The notes: generated by a model from the letters alone, not told the origin. Shown: positions 47,251 through 58,929, counted from the stretch's first letter. The stretch is DNA of 64,000 bases from Taudactylus pleione (GCA_031769625.1 JAUIMM010000213.1:1426001-1490000), one strand, 5' to 3'. Program-made: numbers and translations.

Positions 47251-47614
47251 GGGATGCGGTCAATATTCCGACACCTGTCAGAATCCCAGCGCCAGCATCC
47301 TGTCCCCCTGAATCCAAAAGGTAAGTAGCAGGGTTAGAGGGAGGGTTAGGGTTAGTGATTAGAGTTAGGCACTAGGGGGAGTGTTAGGATTAGGCACTAG
47401 AGGGAGGGTCAGGTTTAAGGAGTGGGAAGTTAGAGGTTAGGTTTAGGCACAAGGGGGAGCTTAGTTTCAGGCAGCGGGGAGGGTGGGTTAGGGTAGGGAG
47501 AGGGGGAGGGTTAGGATACCCACCAAGAGGCGTCAGTATCATAACCATGTCAGGATATAAGCGTCAGGTTTCTGACCGAGGAAATCCAGAGCGCCAGCAT
47601 CCTGTACACATCCC
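47251..47614. repeat. MITE with degenerate GGTTAGG repeats, 364 bp
   Basis: The ends GGGATGCGG and ACACATCCC are inverted, and the flanks ATGTACAT (47243-47250) and ATGTACAC (47615-47622) form a 7-of-8 direct duplication. The inside is rich in AGGGTTAGGGT and TTAGGCAC strings, reminiscent of telomere repeats but irregular. The related copy at 45775-45795 reads straight through without it. Confidence 0.8.
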
Positions 47615-47689
47615 ATGTACACACATGACACTCCTCGGATTGTTTAAAAAGTGCTAAAATTTGCACACTTGGGTATTTCACATACTAAA

Positions 47690-48013
47690 GGTCATCACTC
47701 TACAGAAGTTAAGGGTCTAATTACATAGCATTTTTAGGCACCTACTAAGGATTTGTACTGCCACTTATTGCCGTGATACAGATTGTAGTAGCTCCAAAAT
47801 GTATTAATCAGGGAATTAATTTTAATTCAATGATGAAAGTTCTGCACCTCTGCAAGTGTTTTCTACTCTTGACCGGCAGCTTAATGCTGCTTGACCTGGT
47901 GAGGTGAAATCAAAGCCTTTTTAGTTTTGAAGGTCCCCAATTAAGGTCTATGAGAATCGCAGAAAGTAGCACTAAATAGATGAGCACCAGTGAAACCTCA
48001 AAATTCTCCGGTC
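47690..48013. other. No gene recognised
   Basis: Short intergenic stretch between two MITEs, without a reading frame of interest. Confidence 0.4.
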
Positions 48014-48016
48014 TTA

Positions 48017-48566
48017 GGGCCTGATTCAGAGCCGAACGCTCTGACCAGAGCGCTCGCTCTGAATCAGGGCCCTCCTCCATGAAAATGGAGCGGCCTCCTG
48101 GACGCTCGCATAGCTGTGGGTGACCACCCACAGCATATGCGAGCGTCCATGATGATGGTCGCGATGGTCTTGACCATTGCGACCATCAGGCTTGCGACGG
48201 AGACCATGTGGTAGGGTCTCGCTGCCGCAAGCCCTGGAGTGATTTTGGCTCTATCAGAGACAAAATCACTCCCACTGACATCACTATTGATGTCAGTGGG
48301 ACAGGCTTCAGACGGAAGGCGTTCCCATGGGAACGCCTCCATCTGGCAGGCACGCCCCCGGCACGCCCACCAAAGGGGGAGTGCTGTCAATCAACATTGA
48401 CGGCACGCCCCCTTTGGTGCGAGACCCGGAGCGATGGAGAGCCCGTCGCTCACCGGGTCTCGCGCATGCGCACGATGGAGATCCCTCCGTCGTGCACATG
48501 CGCAGTGGGGGAACATCGATCCGCTTGCGAGCATCCTGCGCTTGCGAGCTGGTCTGAATGACCCCC
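48017..48566. repeat. Harbinger-type MITE, 550 bp, TTA target duplication
   Basis: It starts GGGCCTGATTCAGAG and ends TCTGAATGACCCCC, flanked by TTA on both sides (48014-48016 and 48567-48569). It is richer in GC and CpG than its surroundings and contains stacked hairpins, for example GCTGTGGGTGACCACCCACAGC. The right terminus matches that of the Harbinger at 4340-4373. Overlapping ORFs here on both strands are palindrome by-products. Confidence 0.85.
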
Positions 48567-48965
48567 TTAGGCCTTTTCTCACCTTCTCTCTTCAAAAGCT
48601 TCCTCCCATAAAAAAACAAGAGAAAGGGCTTTTCTCATATTTATATACAGACTCATTTAGCCCTGCCCTGTGCAGTGTATACTGAATTGATTCATAATGT
48701 AAAAATATAACAATACTATTCAACTCACAGTGTATTCAGTAGTGAGAGAGAACTGTGATCTTTAAGAAATTATTTTTATCAAGCATATGTCATTGGGATC
48801 TAACTTAGAAATAGTATAATATTGTTCATATAGAACGAAATTGGGATATGTTTAATGGTTAAGTTGACAACATATTATAATAGTAGAAATAGTAATCAAA
48901 TTCATATTGAAGGAATCTAGGTAGAGATGAAATAGCACATTTACTGTACCTGGGTGAGATATAGA

Positions 48966-49822
48966 GGGGTATTCAATATGAAACGTTAACTTCACTGTCG
49001 AAGTTAATGTTTCATATCAGAGTTTTTTTCTGCGTTAAGGTATGGTGCGCGCTCCCGCTTATCCCCGTATTCAATATAAAATTAACGAAAACGGGAAACT
49101 CCGAAGTTGGATTTGCATAAAGTTACGAATTTTTCCTTAAAATAATTGTAAGACCCCCTAAAGTTGTAAAAACATGGGGGAACACTATGGGTACCCCCGT
49201 TTTAGCCTTTAATTGAAAGTCGGGGATTTAAATAGCCGCAGCAGGTGTTTTTTTCCCGACATTGAAGAAGTGATGCAGAAGAGCACTTAGGTTATTTTTT
49301 TCATTTTTTTAAGTGGTCCCATCAAATTTGGGGTACATGAAAATGGGTACTAGCATATTTTTAAGTCCCTAAAGTAATTTTTTTTTAAATTCTGCATTTG
49401 TGCCCCTGCCGCTATAATTCTATTCTAGAAAACATCTGCCGCATACTTGCAGAATAGCCCTGAACCTGTTTCTCTATTGTTAAACAATTTTTTCCTATTT
49501 TTTTTTCACCCCAATTTTTTAAATAATTTTTTGGGGTGTCATTTTTTTTTTTACTTATTTTGACACAGTTCTTTTTAAAATGTCATTCTCAGGGGTGCAG
49601 GCTATTTTTTTTAAGCCTGCACCCCTAAACCCCAATTCTGCACTTTTTTTCGACACCTATTCAATGGTGAAAAGTTATCCCCGTTTTTTATTAAAGACTT
49701 TTCAAAACTGCGATAAGTCTTTGAAATTGAATACGGTGTAAAAGTAAAACCTGCGATAATGACGTCATTAATGCAATATATTAATGCAAAAACGATGTTA
49801 TCGCACCCATATTGAATACCCC
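48966..49822. repeat. MITE, 857 bp, GGGGTATTCAATA termini
   Basis: The left end GGGGTATTCAATATGAAACG mirrors the right end ATATTGAATACCCC. Flanking trinucleotides AGA and TGA agree at two of three positions. Inside are homopolymer T runs and a hairpin near 49600 (TTTTTTAAGCCTGCACCCC with GGGGTGCAGGC). No coding sequence. Confidence 0.75.
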
Positions 49823-50479
49823 TGATAATCTTTTTTAAACAATATACTATTCACACTCCACCAGTCCTTAATGGATAAACTTATATTACACAGATATTTA
49901 TAGCTGGAACAGAGTAATATATATTTTTATTTGTGTAAATGTAAAAAGTATACATTGATGATTAGTACCACCTTCTTATTAACCTGATTAAGAGTTGGCC
50001 ATAAATCCATTTGTGCCATTTAAAATACAAATTCCAGTTGAGCCTTTAAACTTGTCAACCATGGCCTTTATGGATGCTTCCGAATTTGACACATGTAAGT
50101 AAGATGTACCTGTTAGGATGTGCATTATTTTGCATTACATAGTCCTTCTGAGCTGATAATGGCATACCGACATAAAATAGAGTCAAAAGCGTAATTGTAA
50201 GTAGATGTATTTTTATGCCCCTGCAAAAGTCACAATTTTACATTTAACTAGAGATGAGTGGGTTCGGATCTCTGACATACAAATCCAACCGAATTTAGCA
50301 GATCCGAGTCGGATCCAAGCAGGCTCGATTTTTCCCCCCTGACTCGGTTCTCCAACCGAGGCAAAACTATATAGTCTGAAATCTCGCGGTTCACAAGCTT
50401 TCGTCTCTATAATCAATGTAGTATATAAGGGACCATGCGACGGATGCCATTTCACTCCGGCTGTGGAGACTGAAAAGGG

Positions 50480-51960
50480 AGGGTGGGTAGTGTAGGGCTG
50501 GGAGACTGTGCTGTCTGCTGTATCCATCTGGGCTGTCTGTGCTTTCTGCTGTGTCCATATGGGCTGTTGCTGATCCATCTGGGCTGTCTGTGCTGTCTGC
50601 TGTGTCCTGGACTGGTGGTGCTGATCCTTTCTGGGCTGTTTCTTTCCTGTCTGCTGTGTCCATCTGGGCTGGTGCAGAACTGCAGATACATCTTGGCTGG
50701 TGCTGTGCCCATCTGGGCCCAAGTACTGGACTAAAAAAAAAAATATATAGTAAAAAAAAAATCAATCAAAGTGTCTTTTATATTTTTCTGTGTGTGTGTG
50801 CGTGCGCGTTAGGCTTAACCGCAGTGCTGCACAAGATCCAGCCAGCAACGCAATTAGTGCTGCTGCCTGACTCCAGTTGTGCTGAAAAAAAAAAAAATCA
50901 ATCAAAGTGTCTCTTATATTTTGGTGTGTGTGTGTGTGAGCGCATGCGTGTTAGGCTTAACCGCAGTAACGCACAAGATCCAGCCAGCAATGCAAGTAGT
51001 GCTACTGCCCAACTCCAGTCGTGCTAAAAAAAATAAAAGGAATAAAAGTGTATTTTATATTTTTCTGTGTGTGTGTGTGTGTGTGTGTGTGCATGTTTGG
51101 CTTAATCGCAGTACCGCACAAGGTCAAGCCAGCAATGCAAGTTGCAACCTAGTGCTGCCCGACTCCAGTCATGATCAATCTGTGCTCTGGACCCAAGTTC
51201 TGGAGCATAAATTTTTTTAAATCAATTGTCTTTCTTCTAATAATTGTGTGTGTGTCTGTGTGTGTTAGGCTTAGCCGCACAAGATCTAGCAAGTCGGCAA
51301 CACAACCTAGTGCTGCCCGACTCCAGTCGTGGTCAGTCTGTGCTCTGGGCCCAAGTTCTGGAGCATAAAAAAAATGAAAATCAATTGTCTTTTTTTCTAA
51401 TAATTGTCTGTGTGTCTGTGCATGTTAGGCTAAGCCGCACAAGATCTAGCAAGTCGGCAACACAACCTAGTGCTGCCTGACTCCAGTCGTGATCAATCTG
51501 TGCCCTGGGCCCAAGTTCTGGAGCATAAAAAAAATTGAAATCAATTGTCTTTTTTTCTAATAATTGTCTGTGTGTCTGTGCATGTTAGGCTTAGCCGCAC
51601 AAGATCTAGCAAGTCGGCAATGCAAACTAGTGCTGCCCGACTCCAGTCTTCATCAATCTGTGCTCTGGGCCCAAGTTCTGCAGCTGAAAAAAAATAAAAA
51701 AATCTTGTCTTGTTTTCTAATAATTGTATGTGTATGTTAGGTTTAGCTGCACAAGATCTAGCAAGTCGGCAACGCAAGCTAGTGCTGCCCGACTCCAGTC
51801 GTGATCAATCTGTGCTCTGGTCCCAAGTTCTGGAGCATAAATAAAATGAAAATCAATTGTCTTTTATTCTAATAATTGTGTGTGTGTCTGTGCATTTTAG
51901 GCATAGCCGCACAAGAGCTAGCAAGTCGGCAATGCAATGCAACTGCTTCAAGACCACAGA
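50480..51960. repeat. 5' subterminal tandem arrays of the hAT element
   Basis: First come short units around TGTCTGCTGTGTCCATCTGG (50505-50720). Then follow three units of about 130-140 bp starting near 50762, 50899 and 51040 (TTAGGCTTAACCGCAGT), and then about five units of about 160 bp (starts near 51192, 51351, 51511, 51671 and 51822) marked by CAAGTTCTGGAGCATAA and CCGCACAAGATCTAGCAAG. In hAT elements subterminal repeats are transposase binding sites; here that is inference. Confidence 0.85.
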
Positions 51961-54957
51961 AAATACGGAGGGCTGTCACATGACAGGAGAGCAAGACCAA
52001 GACCACATGTTGTAGCTGCCACCAGCAGTGCAAGGCTGTCAACTTCCTCATCCTCTATGAAGGCCCATGCCCCAGGGCTTAAGTCACGCCATAGATATGG
52101 TAAAGCTACTTGTACTGAAGTTAAGAAAAAAAATTTGAGAGGAAATTTGCCTTTAGATAAACAAAAAATTGGCAATATGCCCTTCACTACACGAAGTGGC
52201 AAGAAAAGGATAAGACATTGGCCTTTATTTAGGAAGACTGCTGATTCTGATAACCCTTCGGAAAAAACAACTTTGTGCCATAAGAAATCAAAATCACAAA
52301 TCCCCGAGGAGAGTGCAAGTGTGTCCGCGGTTGCCATGTGTGAGCCAGACCGAAATACTAGTGTACTGGAGGATCCTCCAAGTTCCAACATTTGTGTGCC
52401 CTCTGTAAAAGTGGGGTAGGGCAGTCAACACCTTGCAGACGTAGTCTTTGAAGATGCTTCTGTGCATTTGCACATGGAGGAGGAGGATATTTTGGTAGTT
52501 GAAGGTGCTAAGGATGATGAGGATGTTGATGATGACGATGGTTGTGATGAGGTTGTTGATGCCGAGGATATCCTTTGTGTAAGTAAAGCAACAGCTGTTG
52601 CCCATGGATTGAAAAAGCCAAAGCCCATTGTTGTCATGCTGGGATAAAAGACAAAAATATCTGCTTCTCACGTGTGGAATTATTTCCACCCTGATCCGGA
52701 CAACAGTTGTGCCAATTGCAATGCAAGAGTGAGTAGAGGGAGGGACCTAAACCACGTAGGAATCTCCTCCTTGTTTTGTCACTTGGAGCGCATTCATCAG
52801 ATATCAAAGTGTACATCGCCAAGTTGCAAAACTCAAAGTGTAACAAGTCCAGTGTCACCTACCTGCTCCCGCTCTGTGAGATCCAAGCACCTTCAATCTC
52901 CAACACCAACACCTGCATCATCAACATCCTAATTCGTAATCAGGAGTAGTCCTGCTGCATCCAATGTTGGTATTCAAAGCATGATTGACTCCTTTCCTAT
53001 CCATGATTCCTCAGAAGGATCCTTGATGACTACGTCTGTTGCTGTTGCTGTCAGTGGATGTTCATCCCAGAAGGGGACCAGGAGGAATACTTGTAGCATA
53101 TCCTCCAGAAAACAATTAACTGTTAAACAATCGTTTGCAAGGTCAAACTAGTATTACAGCAATCACCCATTTGCACAGCAGATTACTGATGCCATAACAG
53201 CTATGCTGGTATTAGATGTGCGTCCAGTATCCACCATTACTGCAGTGGGGTTTGCAACAGTTAATTAAGGTCCTGTGTCCTCGCTACCAGATCCTTTCTA
53301 GATTCCACTTCGCTAGAACAGCAATTCCAAGTCTGTACAAGGACATTAAAAAAAAACATTATTAATGTCCTTAGAAATGCCACTGTCCACTTGACCACTG
53401 ATATGTGGACAAGTGGGACATGGCAAACTAAGTATTACATGACTGTGACAAACTACTGGATAGGTGTATTGCCTACAACAGCAACAGCAGCAGCAAAGTC
53501 TACCAAAAGACAGCTGATACAGAGGCAGGCTACTCTTTGTATAACTGGTTTCCCTAAGAGGCATACCACTGAGAACCTCTTAGAAAAACTCAGGGAAATC
53601 ATTGCTAAATGGCTTACCCCACTTGGACTCTCCTCAAGATTTGTGATTTCGGACAATGCCACCAATATTGTGAGAGCATTACATCTGGATGAATTCCAAC
53701 TTGTCCCATGTTTTGCTCACACAATTTGGTGGTGCAACGTTTTTTAAAAACTGACACAGTCGTGCGGGAGATGCTCTCGGAGGTCTGCAAAATATCCGGA
53801 CATTTTAGGCATTCGGCGACCGCTTGTCGAAGATTGCATGACCAGCAGGTACTGTTAAATTTGCCCTTCCATCAGCTGAAGCAAGAGGTTGTAACTCTGT
53901 GGAATTCAACCCTCTATATGCTTCAGTTGATGGAGGCACAGCAAAAGGCAATCCAGGCCTAAACAATGACCTATGACATAGGCCGTGGAGGGGGAATGCA
54001 CCTTACTCAAGCCCAGTGGAGAATAATTTCCATGCTGTGCAATGTTCTCAAACCCTTTGAACTTGCCACACGTGAAGTTAGTTCAGACCCTGCCAGCTTG
54101 AGTCAGTTCATTCCCCTCATCAGACTTTTGCAAAAACAGCTGGAGAAACTGAAGGAGGAGTGATTGCACAAAGTTTGTTGGACTGATGGATCAAGCCCTT
54201 GATTCACTGCACCAGGATCCAAGAGTCGTCAATCTATTGAAATCTGAAAAATATATTTTGGTGACCATTCTGGGTCCTAGGTTTAAGTCCTACCTTGTGA
54301 GTTTTTTTCCAACAGACAAAAATCTAAAACTGTGCAAAGAGATGTTGGTAAAAAATTGTCAGCTGCAGCCGCACGTGAAATGCCATCATCTCCTCCTTCA
54401 ATTTTGGCAGCTTCCAGGAAAAGACTCAATTTTCCTTACAGAATGCCTGCTGGTCATGAAGATCGTTCACCAAAAAATTACATCTGGTCAGGTCTGAGAG
54501 AACTACTAGTGACATGTCTTCTACCATGACTATGTGTGATACGGTCTCCATTCACAGAATGGTGGAGGACTATTTCAGAGATAACATCCTTATAGGCATG
54601 TCAGACAGTCCTTTTCAGTACTGGTGGGAAAAAGAGGCAATTTGGAGGCACATATGCATGCTGGCTTTGCATTACTTAAGTTGCCCACCCTCAAGTGTGT
54701 ACTCTGAAAGAGTTTTCAGTGCAGCTGGTAACCTTGTTAGTGATCGGCATAGGAGGCTACTTCCCCAAAATGTGGAAAAGATGATGATCATTAAAATGAA
54801 TTACAAATTCCACGAGGAAGACCTCTACCAACAATTACATAAAAAAATTACAGAGGCGCCTATGGTGGATTCCAGCGGGGATGAATTAATATTGTGTGAA
54901 GAGGAGGATGCACACACTGATGGGGATGATGAGCACGAGGACAATGACAGTTTGTAA
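51937..54957 (+). pseudogene. BED-finger hAT transposase, decayed
   Basis: This is a cut-and-paste transposase of the hAT superfamily (ZBED-like). The frame starting at 51937 stays open except for a TAG at 52417-52419, a TAA at 52645-52647 and a TAA near 52930. It has a basic N-terminus, an acidic stretch (DEDVDDDDGCDEVVDAED, about 52520) and a BED zinc finger (VWNYFHPD, CANC, then FCHLERIH; 52670-52800). After shifts come the catalytic core with TTDMWTS (first Asp, about 53395) and VISDNATNIV (second Asp, about 53645), CRRLHDQQVLL (53825), a helical part (54000-54160) and the C-terminal dimerisation region with SSVYSERVFSAAGNLVSDRH (about 54690). At least four frame changes make it inactive. 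Confidence 0.85.
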
Positions 54958-54959
54958 TG

Positions 54960-55250
54960 TAAAACCAGTTTGTGTATGGGATCATTTTCATTTCCATGTC
55001 CAATGCACATTGGCAGCTTGTTTTATGGGGGTCCAAACAAACCAATAATATCATCCACAATTGGCCTATGGTGTATTCCAGCGGGGAGGAATTAATATTG
55101 TGTGAAGAAGAAGATGTACATACTGATGGGGATGACGAGGACGAGGATGATGACAACTTGATTTGTAAAGCCAGTTTGTGTATGGGATCATTTTCATTTC
55201 CATGTCCAATGCACATTGGCAGCTTGTTTTATGTTGGTCCAAACAAATCA
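54960..55250. repeat. Direct duplication spanning the end of the hAT transposase frame
   Basis: GTGTATGGGATCATTTTCAT, the string CAATGCACATTGGCAGC and the acidic Asp/Glu tail codons (GATGGGGATGA) occur twice, about 200 bp apart (54860-55040 and 55070-55240). The second copy extends past the transposase stop, so it is a duplication of the gene's 3' end. Confidence 0.8.
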
Positions 55251-55439
55251 ATCATTTCAGCCACAATTGGCAATCCTAGTTGCTGAAATGATTGGTTTGT
55301 TAAACTGTCCTGTTGCCTATACAACATAAGTGTGGGTGGGAGGGCCAAGGACAATTCCTTCTTGCACCTTTTTCCATTCCATTATGTTCTGCCTGACATT
55401 TTAAATTAATGTTATGGTTGGTTTAGGAACCAACAATTT

Positions 55440-55800
55440 ATTTTTATATTAATTTATTATCAATTTAACAGCCAGGGGCTTTACCAATGAATTGCTTTTT
55501 ATTAATTATTCAGCCAGGGGCTGCACTCAATGAATTGTTTTTTAATTAATTTATTATCAATTTTACAGCTAGGGGTTGCACCTAATGAATTGTTTTTAAT
55601 TAATTTATTATCAATTTAACAGCCAGGGGCTGCACCATTGAATTTCTTTTTATTAATTATTCAGCCAGTGGTTGCACCAATGAATTGTTTTTTACTATTT
55701 TAATTCAATTATTATTAATTTTTCAGCCCAGGGCTGCACCAATTAATTGTTATTTTAATTAATTTATTATCAATTTTACAGCCAGGGGCTGCACCAACTA
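55440..55800. repeat. Short tandem repeats near the hAT 3' end
   Basis: About six units of 50-65 bp repeat the order TTTATTATCAATTT, ACAGCCAGGGGCTGCACC, AATGAATTG and a T run. Comparable but different repeats lie at the 3' ends of the other hAT copies. Confidence 0.85.
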
Positions 55801-56227
55801 TCAATTTTTCAATCCTCAAGGGTATCCCAACCATCATCTTTGCACAGTCCTCAACACTAGTAATAATTATTTCAATCAGTTTTGAGCCAGCAAGCTGGAT
55901 TCAACCTTTTTACCCCTATAACTAAATGAAATAAATCAATATTGTGAGCTGTGAGGTGGACAAAATTGACTGGAAACAAGTGAAAATAAATGTTATTAAA
56001 GTTATTAATACTGTAGGAATAAAAAAGGCCCATTTTATGTGATTTTAGCTGTTTTTTTTATTTTTTAAGAAAAAATCCAGATCCAAAACCAAAACCAAAC
56101 CACAAAAACAAAACACGGAGGTGAGGTTTTGGCAAAACCAATCCAGATCCAAAACCAGGGGAGATTCAGATCCAAAACCAAAACCAAAACCAAAACACGG
56201 GGGTCGGCGTACATCTCTACATTTAAC

Positions 56228-57395
56228 TCTAAATCAGGCCCTACATGTCTATAATTGTGGTGAATTAGGATGCTATGTAAGCTATATGTGTTCTATGTGT
56301 GATCTATTTACTGAACAAGGGGTCAAATGTGCATGCAGATGCTTTTAGGACATTTAAATATACATGAACCATTATATTTCCAAGTGATTTTTTTATACTG
56401 TGTCTTTTACAGAATGTATGCATTTTATTTTCTCCATTTCAGCTTTTCGCATCACAGTTTTATCCTGCATGGCCCAGATTTCTGAACTATTTTTAGCGAT
56501 TTTGCTCTAGCAATGGAACTATGTCTAAATTTGGTACTGCCTCGTAATCTAGATACGGTTATTTTTTAGTCACTGTTGATTATGGTTTCAGTCCATTTTG
56601 TAATGCTCAGCAGGAAACTGTCTACTCTGAAGAACCACACATTCCTAATTAACTTTCTTGTTGTGTGTGTAGCATGCTTGTTTATGCATGATTGATCTAC
56701 AAAAATAGATAATTCAAAATAGATGCACTTGCTATGCCTGTAATGATAGCTGTCACTTCTTCAACCAGTGCTATTTTAACAAATTGTCTTTTCCAAAAAC
56801 TTGATTGGCATTGTTTGTGATTAGCTGATGTAAAAATAAATAAAAAATAAATTATATATTAAAACACAAACTGACATGCATATTACACCATTGTTTCCTT
56901 TTGGGCTTATTCAGATTCATAACATTTATTTTTCACAGAAAGTATAATATACCCTATTATATAGGCATAGCATAGGTATAGACCATTCACCCCTTCCTTG
57001 CAAAAGGTGGGTGGAAGTAGATGACTGCTGAGCCATGCTGCCCCCAGGTAAATGGCCTGGCTTGGTGTCTGCCAATCCTGGTGATTACAATCAGGAGAGA
57101 TGGGATGGGGCCGTTTTAGGAATATGCTCACACCAATGCCCTTTTTTAAATTGCTTTCTTTTCATGTAAATGTGTTTATGCTAATTAATCTTGTCGCTCT
57201 CATGTGGTAAACAGGGACCATCCCTTTTACATGAATTAAACAGACAGTAACTTTATATTTGGAACAAACCATGTTGCAAAGCAAGGGGTCTAATTACTTG
57301 TATTTTTTAAATGCATGCAAGGTAAGAAATTGCTGCTTTTGCATGTAGCTCACAAATTATATTTGAGTTTGGACATGCCACTCTCAGATCTAAAT
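56228..57395. other. No gene recognised
   Basis: AT-rich DNA without a credible gene. The string CTCTAAATCAGGCCC right after the hAT target site resembles a MITE end of the 48-kb family, so the hAT may have landed in an older MITE. Confidence 0.45.
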
Positions 57396-57860
57396 TAGTG
57401 ATGTGCGAGTTTGGTTTATTGAAATCCGAACATACCTGAGCTTAGGGTCTTCCCACCAAATTTGGATCCTTAAATAAGGTAAAACATCATCTTCCCGGTG
57501 TCAGATCTTGTCTGTTTTGGTTTGCATATAAAAGTCCTTCCCTTGTGATCAGGTTCCATTTCACACAAGAGGAGAGAGAGGGTGTGGGTCTATGGACTGG
57601 AGCACATAGTTTTAAAAAAATGCCATCAGGATGCAATAAGGGCACTATTAGGGCCGGAGTTGGAGTTTGTGTAGGACTAGGATAAATTGGAATAGGGCCT
57701 CGGAAGGGTGACTACAGGCATCATTTTCAGTGTATGTGTGTTTGTTGTTTAACACACATACTGACTGCACACTCACACACTGCAGTGGAAACAAACGGGC
57801 TACTGTGACTGTTGCTGCTGTTTTTTGTTTGTTCAAGTGATAAGACGCTGGCCATAGCTG
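57396..57860 (+). mobile_element. hAT 5' end fragment
   Basis: It begins TAGTGATGTGCGAGTTTGG and follows the start of the copy at 14897: ACCTGAG, TTCCCACCAAATT, TTTTGG-TTGCATATA, CATTTCACACA and CAGGCTAC-type landmarks. It is cut off near 57860, next to the end of the DIRS element. Confidence 0.65.
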
Positions 57861-58331
57861 GCAAGAAGGTTCAAATTTTATTTATCACTTCTATAAAGTT
57901 GGTGGCCTAGGAAAAGCAATTGCAAACTGCTACTTAAAATTTGGTCAACCAAGTGGGTAATCCTACCCATGGATTGGGTTCTTCCAATCCGACTGATCGT
58001 GAAGTAGGCAAACTCCTTCCTCAGTATGTAGTGTAAAGTCTGTATCTAGACTCATGCACCGCCATCCTTTGTTTTGGGAGGAGCCTTCACGATCTTCAAT
58101 ATCAATGGGGGCTGTGACAATAACCGTAGCACTGCTACCTACACCGGCATAGGTGTCACATCGACATAGATGCCTGCTGCCTGACGTTAGATAGACGAGC
58201 CAAATAACTTGCAAAATCACTACATGGCCCCTGGAGGACATACCATCCTCGCACCACATGATTATCATTGTACCTTTATTATGATTTAGTTTGCAATTGC
58301 ATTTCCCACCACAGCTAGTCCTCTTTAGGAA

Positions 58332-58929
58332 CTAGCCCACCACCAACTTACTGCCTACTCCCTGCCCCCTGCTAGTAGATCCACTATAACCAGGCCATTC
58401 CATAGTCTGACAGATGTACTCCATCCACCCTGTAGGGTGCCTTATCACTCTAACTCCTAAATTGGTTATGAATTTGCCTAAAATTCTTTTCACCATCCAC
58501 CCTGTCCTGTGCATAGCTGGCCCTGCTGCTGCCTGCCACTGCCTGCTAGGAACTACTGTATGTTTGACCAAACCAGAAGTGTGTCTGGCCAACATGAGTG
58601 CACCTTACTTATGTCTATTTTGATTGCCCTGACCAGGTTCCTGAAGCTTGTCTTGCCTAAGTCATTTCCCCCCAAATGTAATATTATCTTCCTTGGATAT
58701 CCGTATTGCCTAGCTGCCCTACAAATTTATGTTGTTCCCACTTCATTCCTCTCCTTCCCAACCACCTGATCCGACCCCACTGTCTGTCTGCAGTCTGCAC
58801 TGAACCATTCTCCCTTACATATGTCTCCACCCAGAAGATAACAGAATGCCCCACAATCCAGGTGTTTCTGACCCCACTGTGTGACTCTGAAATTTGGAAA
58901 AAAAACATGTCAGTAACACAGTAATGCAC
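58332..58929 (-). pseudogene. DIRS SGNH-hydrolase-like domain, minus copy
   Basis: The first block reads TWIVGHSVIFWVETYVRENG, matching the Gly/Ser block of SGNH folds, followed by RIRWLGRRGMKWEQ. A shifted frame has ILHLGGNDLGKTSF at about 58670-58630, the Gly-Asn block in full, then IKIDISKVHSCWPDTLLVWS. A third piece ends the domain (58595-58332, with RVIRHPTGWM). This copy has the first block that was not found in the other DIRS element, and its Gly-Asn block is intact. Together they show that the domain is a regular part of this DIRS family. Confidence 0.7.

Larger units (their letters stand above)
46010..47640. repeat. DIRS-flanking repeat, copy 2, interrupted
   Basis: 46010-46150 matches 45400-45520 and 47000-47250 matches 45525-45785. 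Between them lie about 850 bp not in copy 1, including a MITE (46368-46536) and a TA run (46788-46828). A second MITE (47251-47614) sits near the 3' end. Either a second DIRS end lies here or the region was duplicated. Confidence 0.6.
50249..56219 (+). mobile_element. End-to-end hAT transposon, 5971 bp, with 8-bp target duplication
   Basis: CATTTAAC occurs directly before (50241-50248) and directly after (56220-56227) the element, a perfect 8-bp duplication as made by hAT transposases. The element starts TAGAGATG and ends CATCTCTA. It has a 5' leader with tandem arrays (50480-51960), a single decayed transposase gene (51937-54957) and a 3' region with further short tandem repeats (54970-55250 and 55440-55800). 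It is the best-kept of four related copies here (others at 8461-14530, 14897-21230 and 57396-57860). Confidence 0.9.

Noticed and set aside
47330..47520. Interstitial telomere array
   Set aside because: The GGTTAGG-like strings are irregular and lie within a MITE with terminal repeats and a target duplication.
48064..48685. Overlapping ORFs of 60-117 codons on both strands
   Set aside because: The palindromic, GC-rich Harbinger-type MITE has few stops in any frame; there is no domain.
50213..50765. Gln-rich ORFs of up to 169 codons on the minus strand
   Set aside because: They arise from the short CTGTCTGCTGTGTCC-type tandem repeat at the hAT 5' end.
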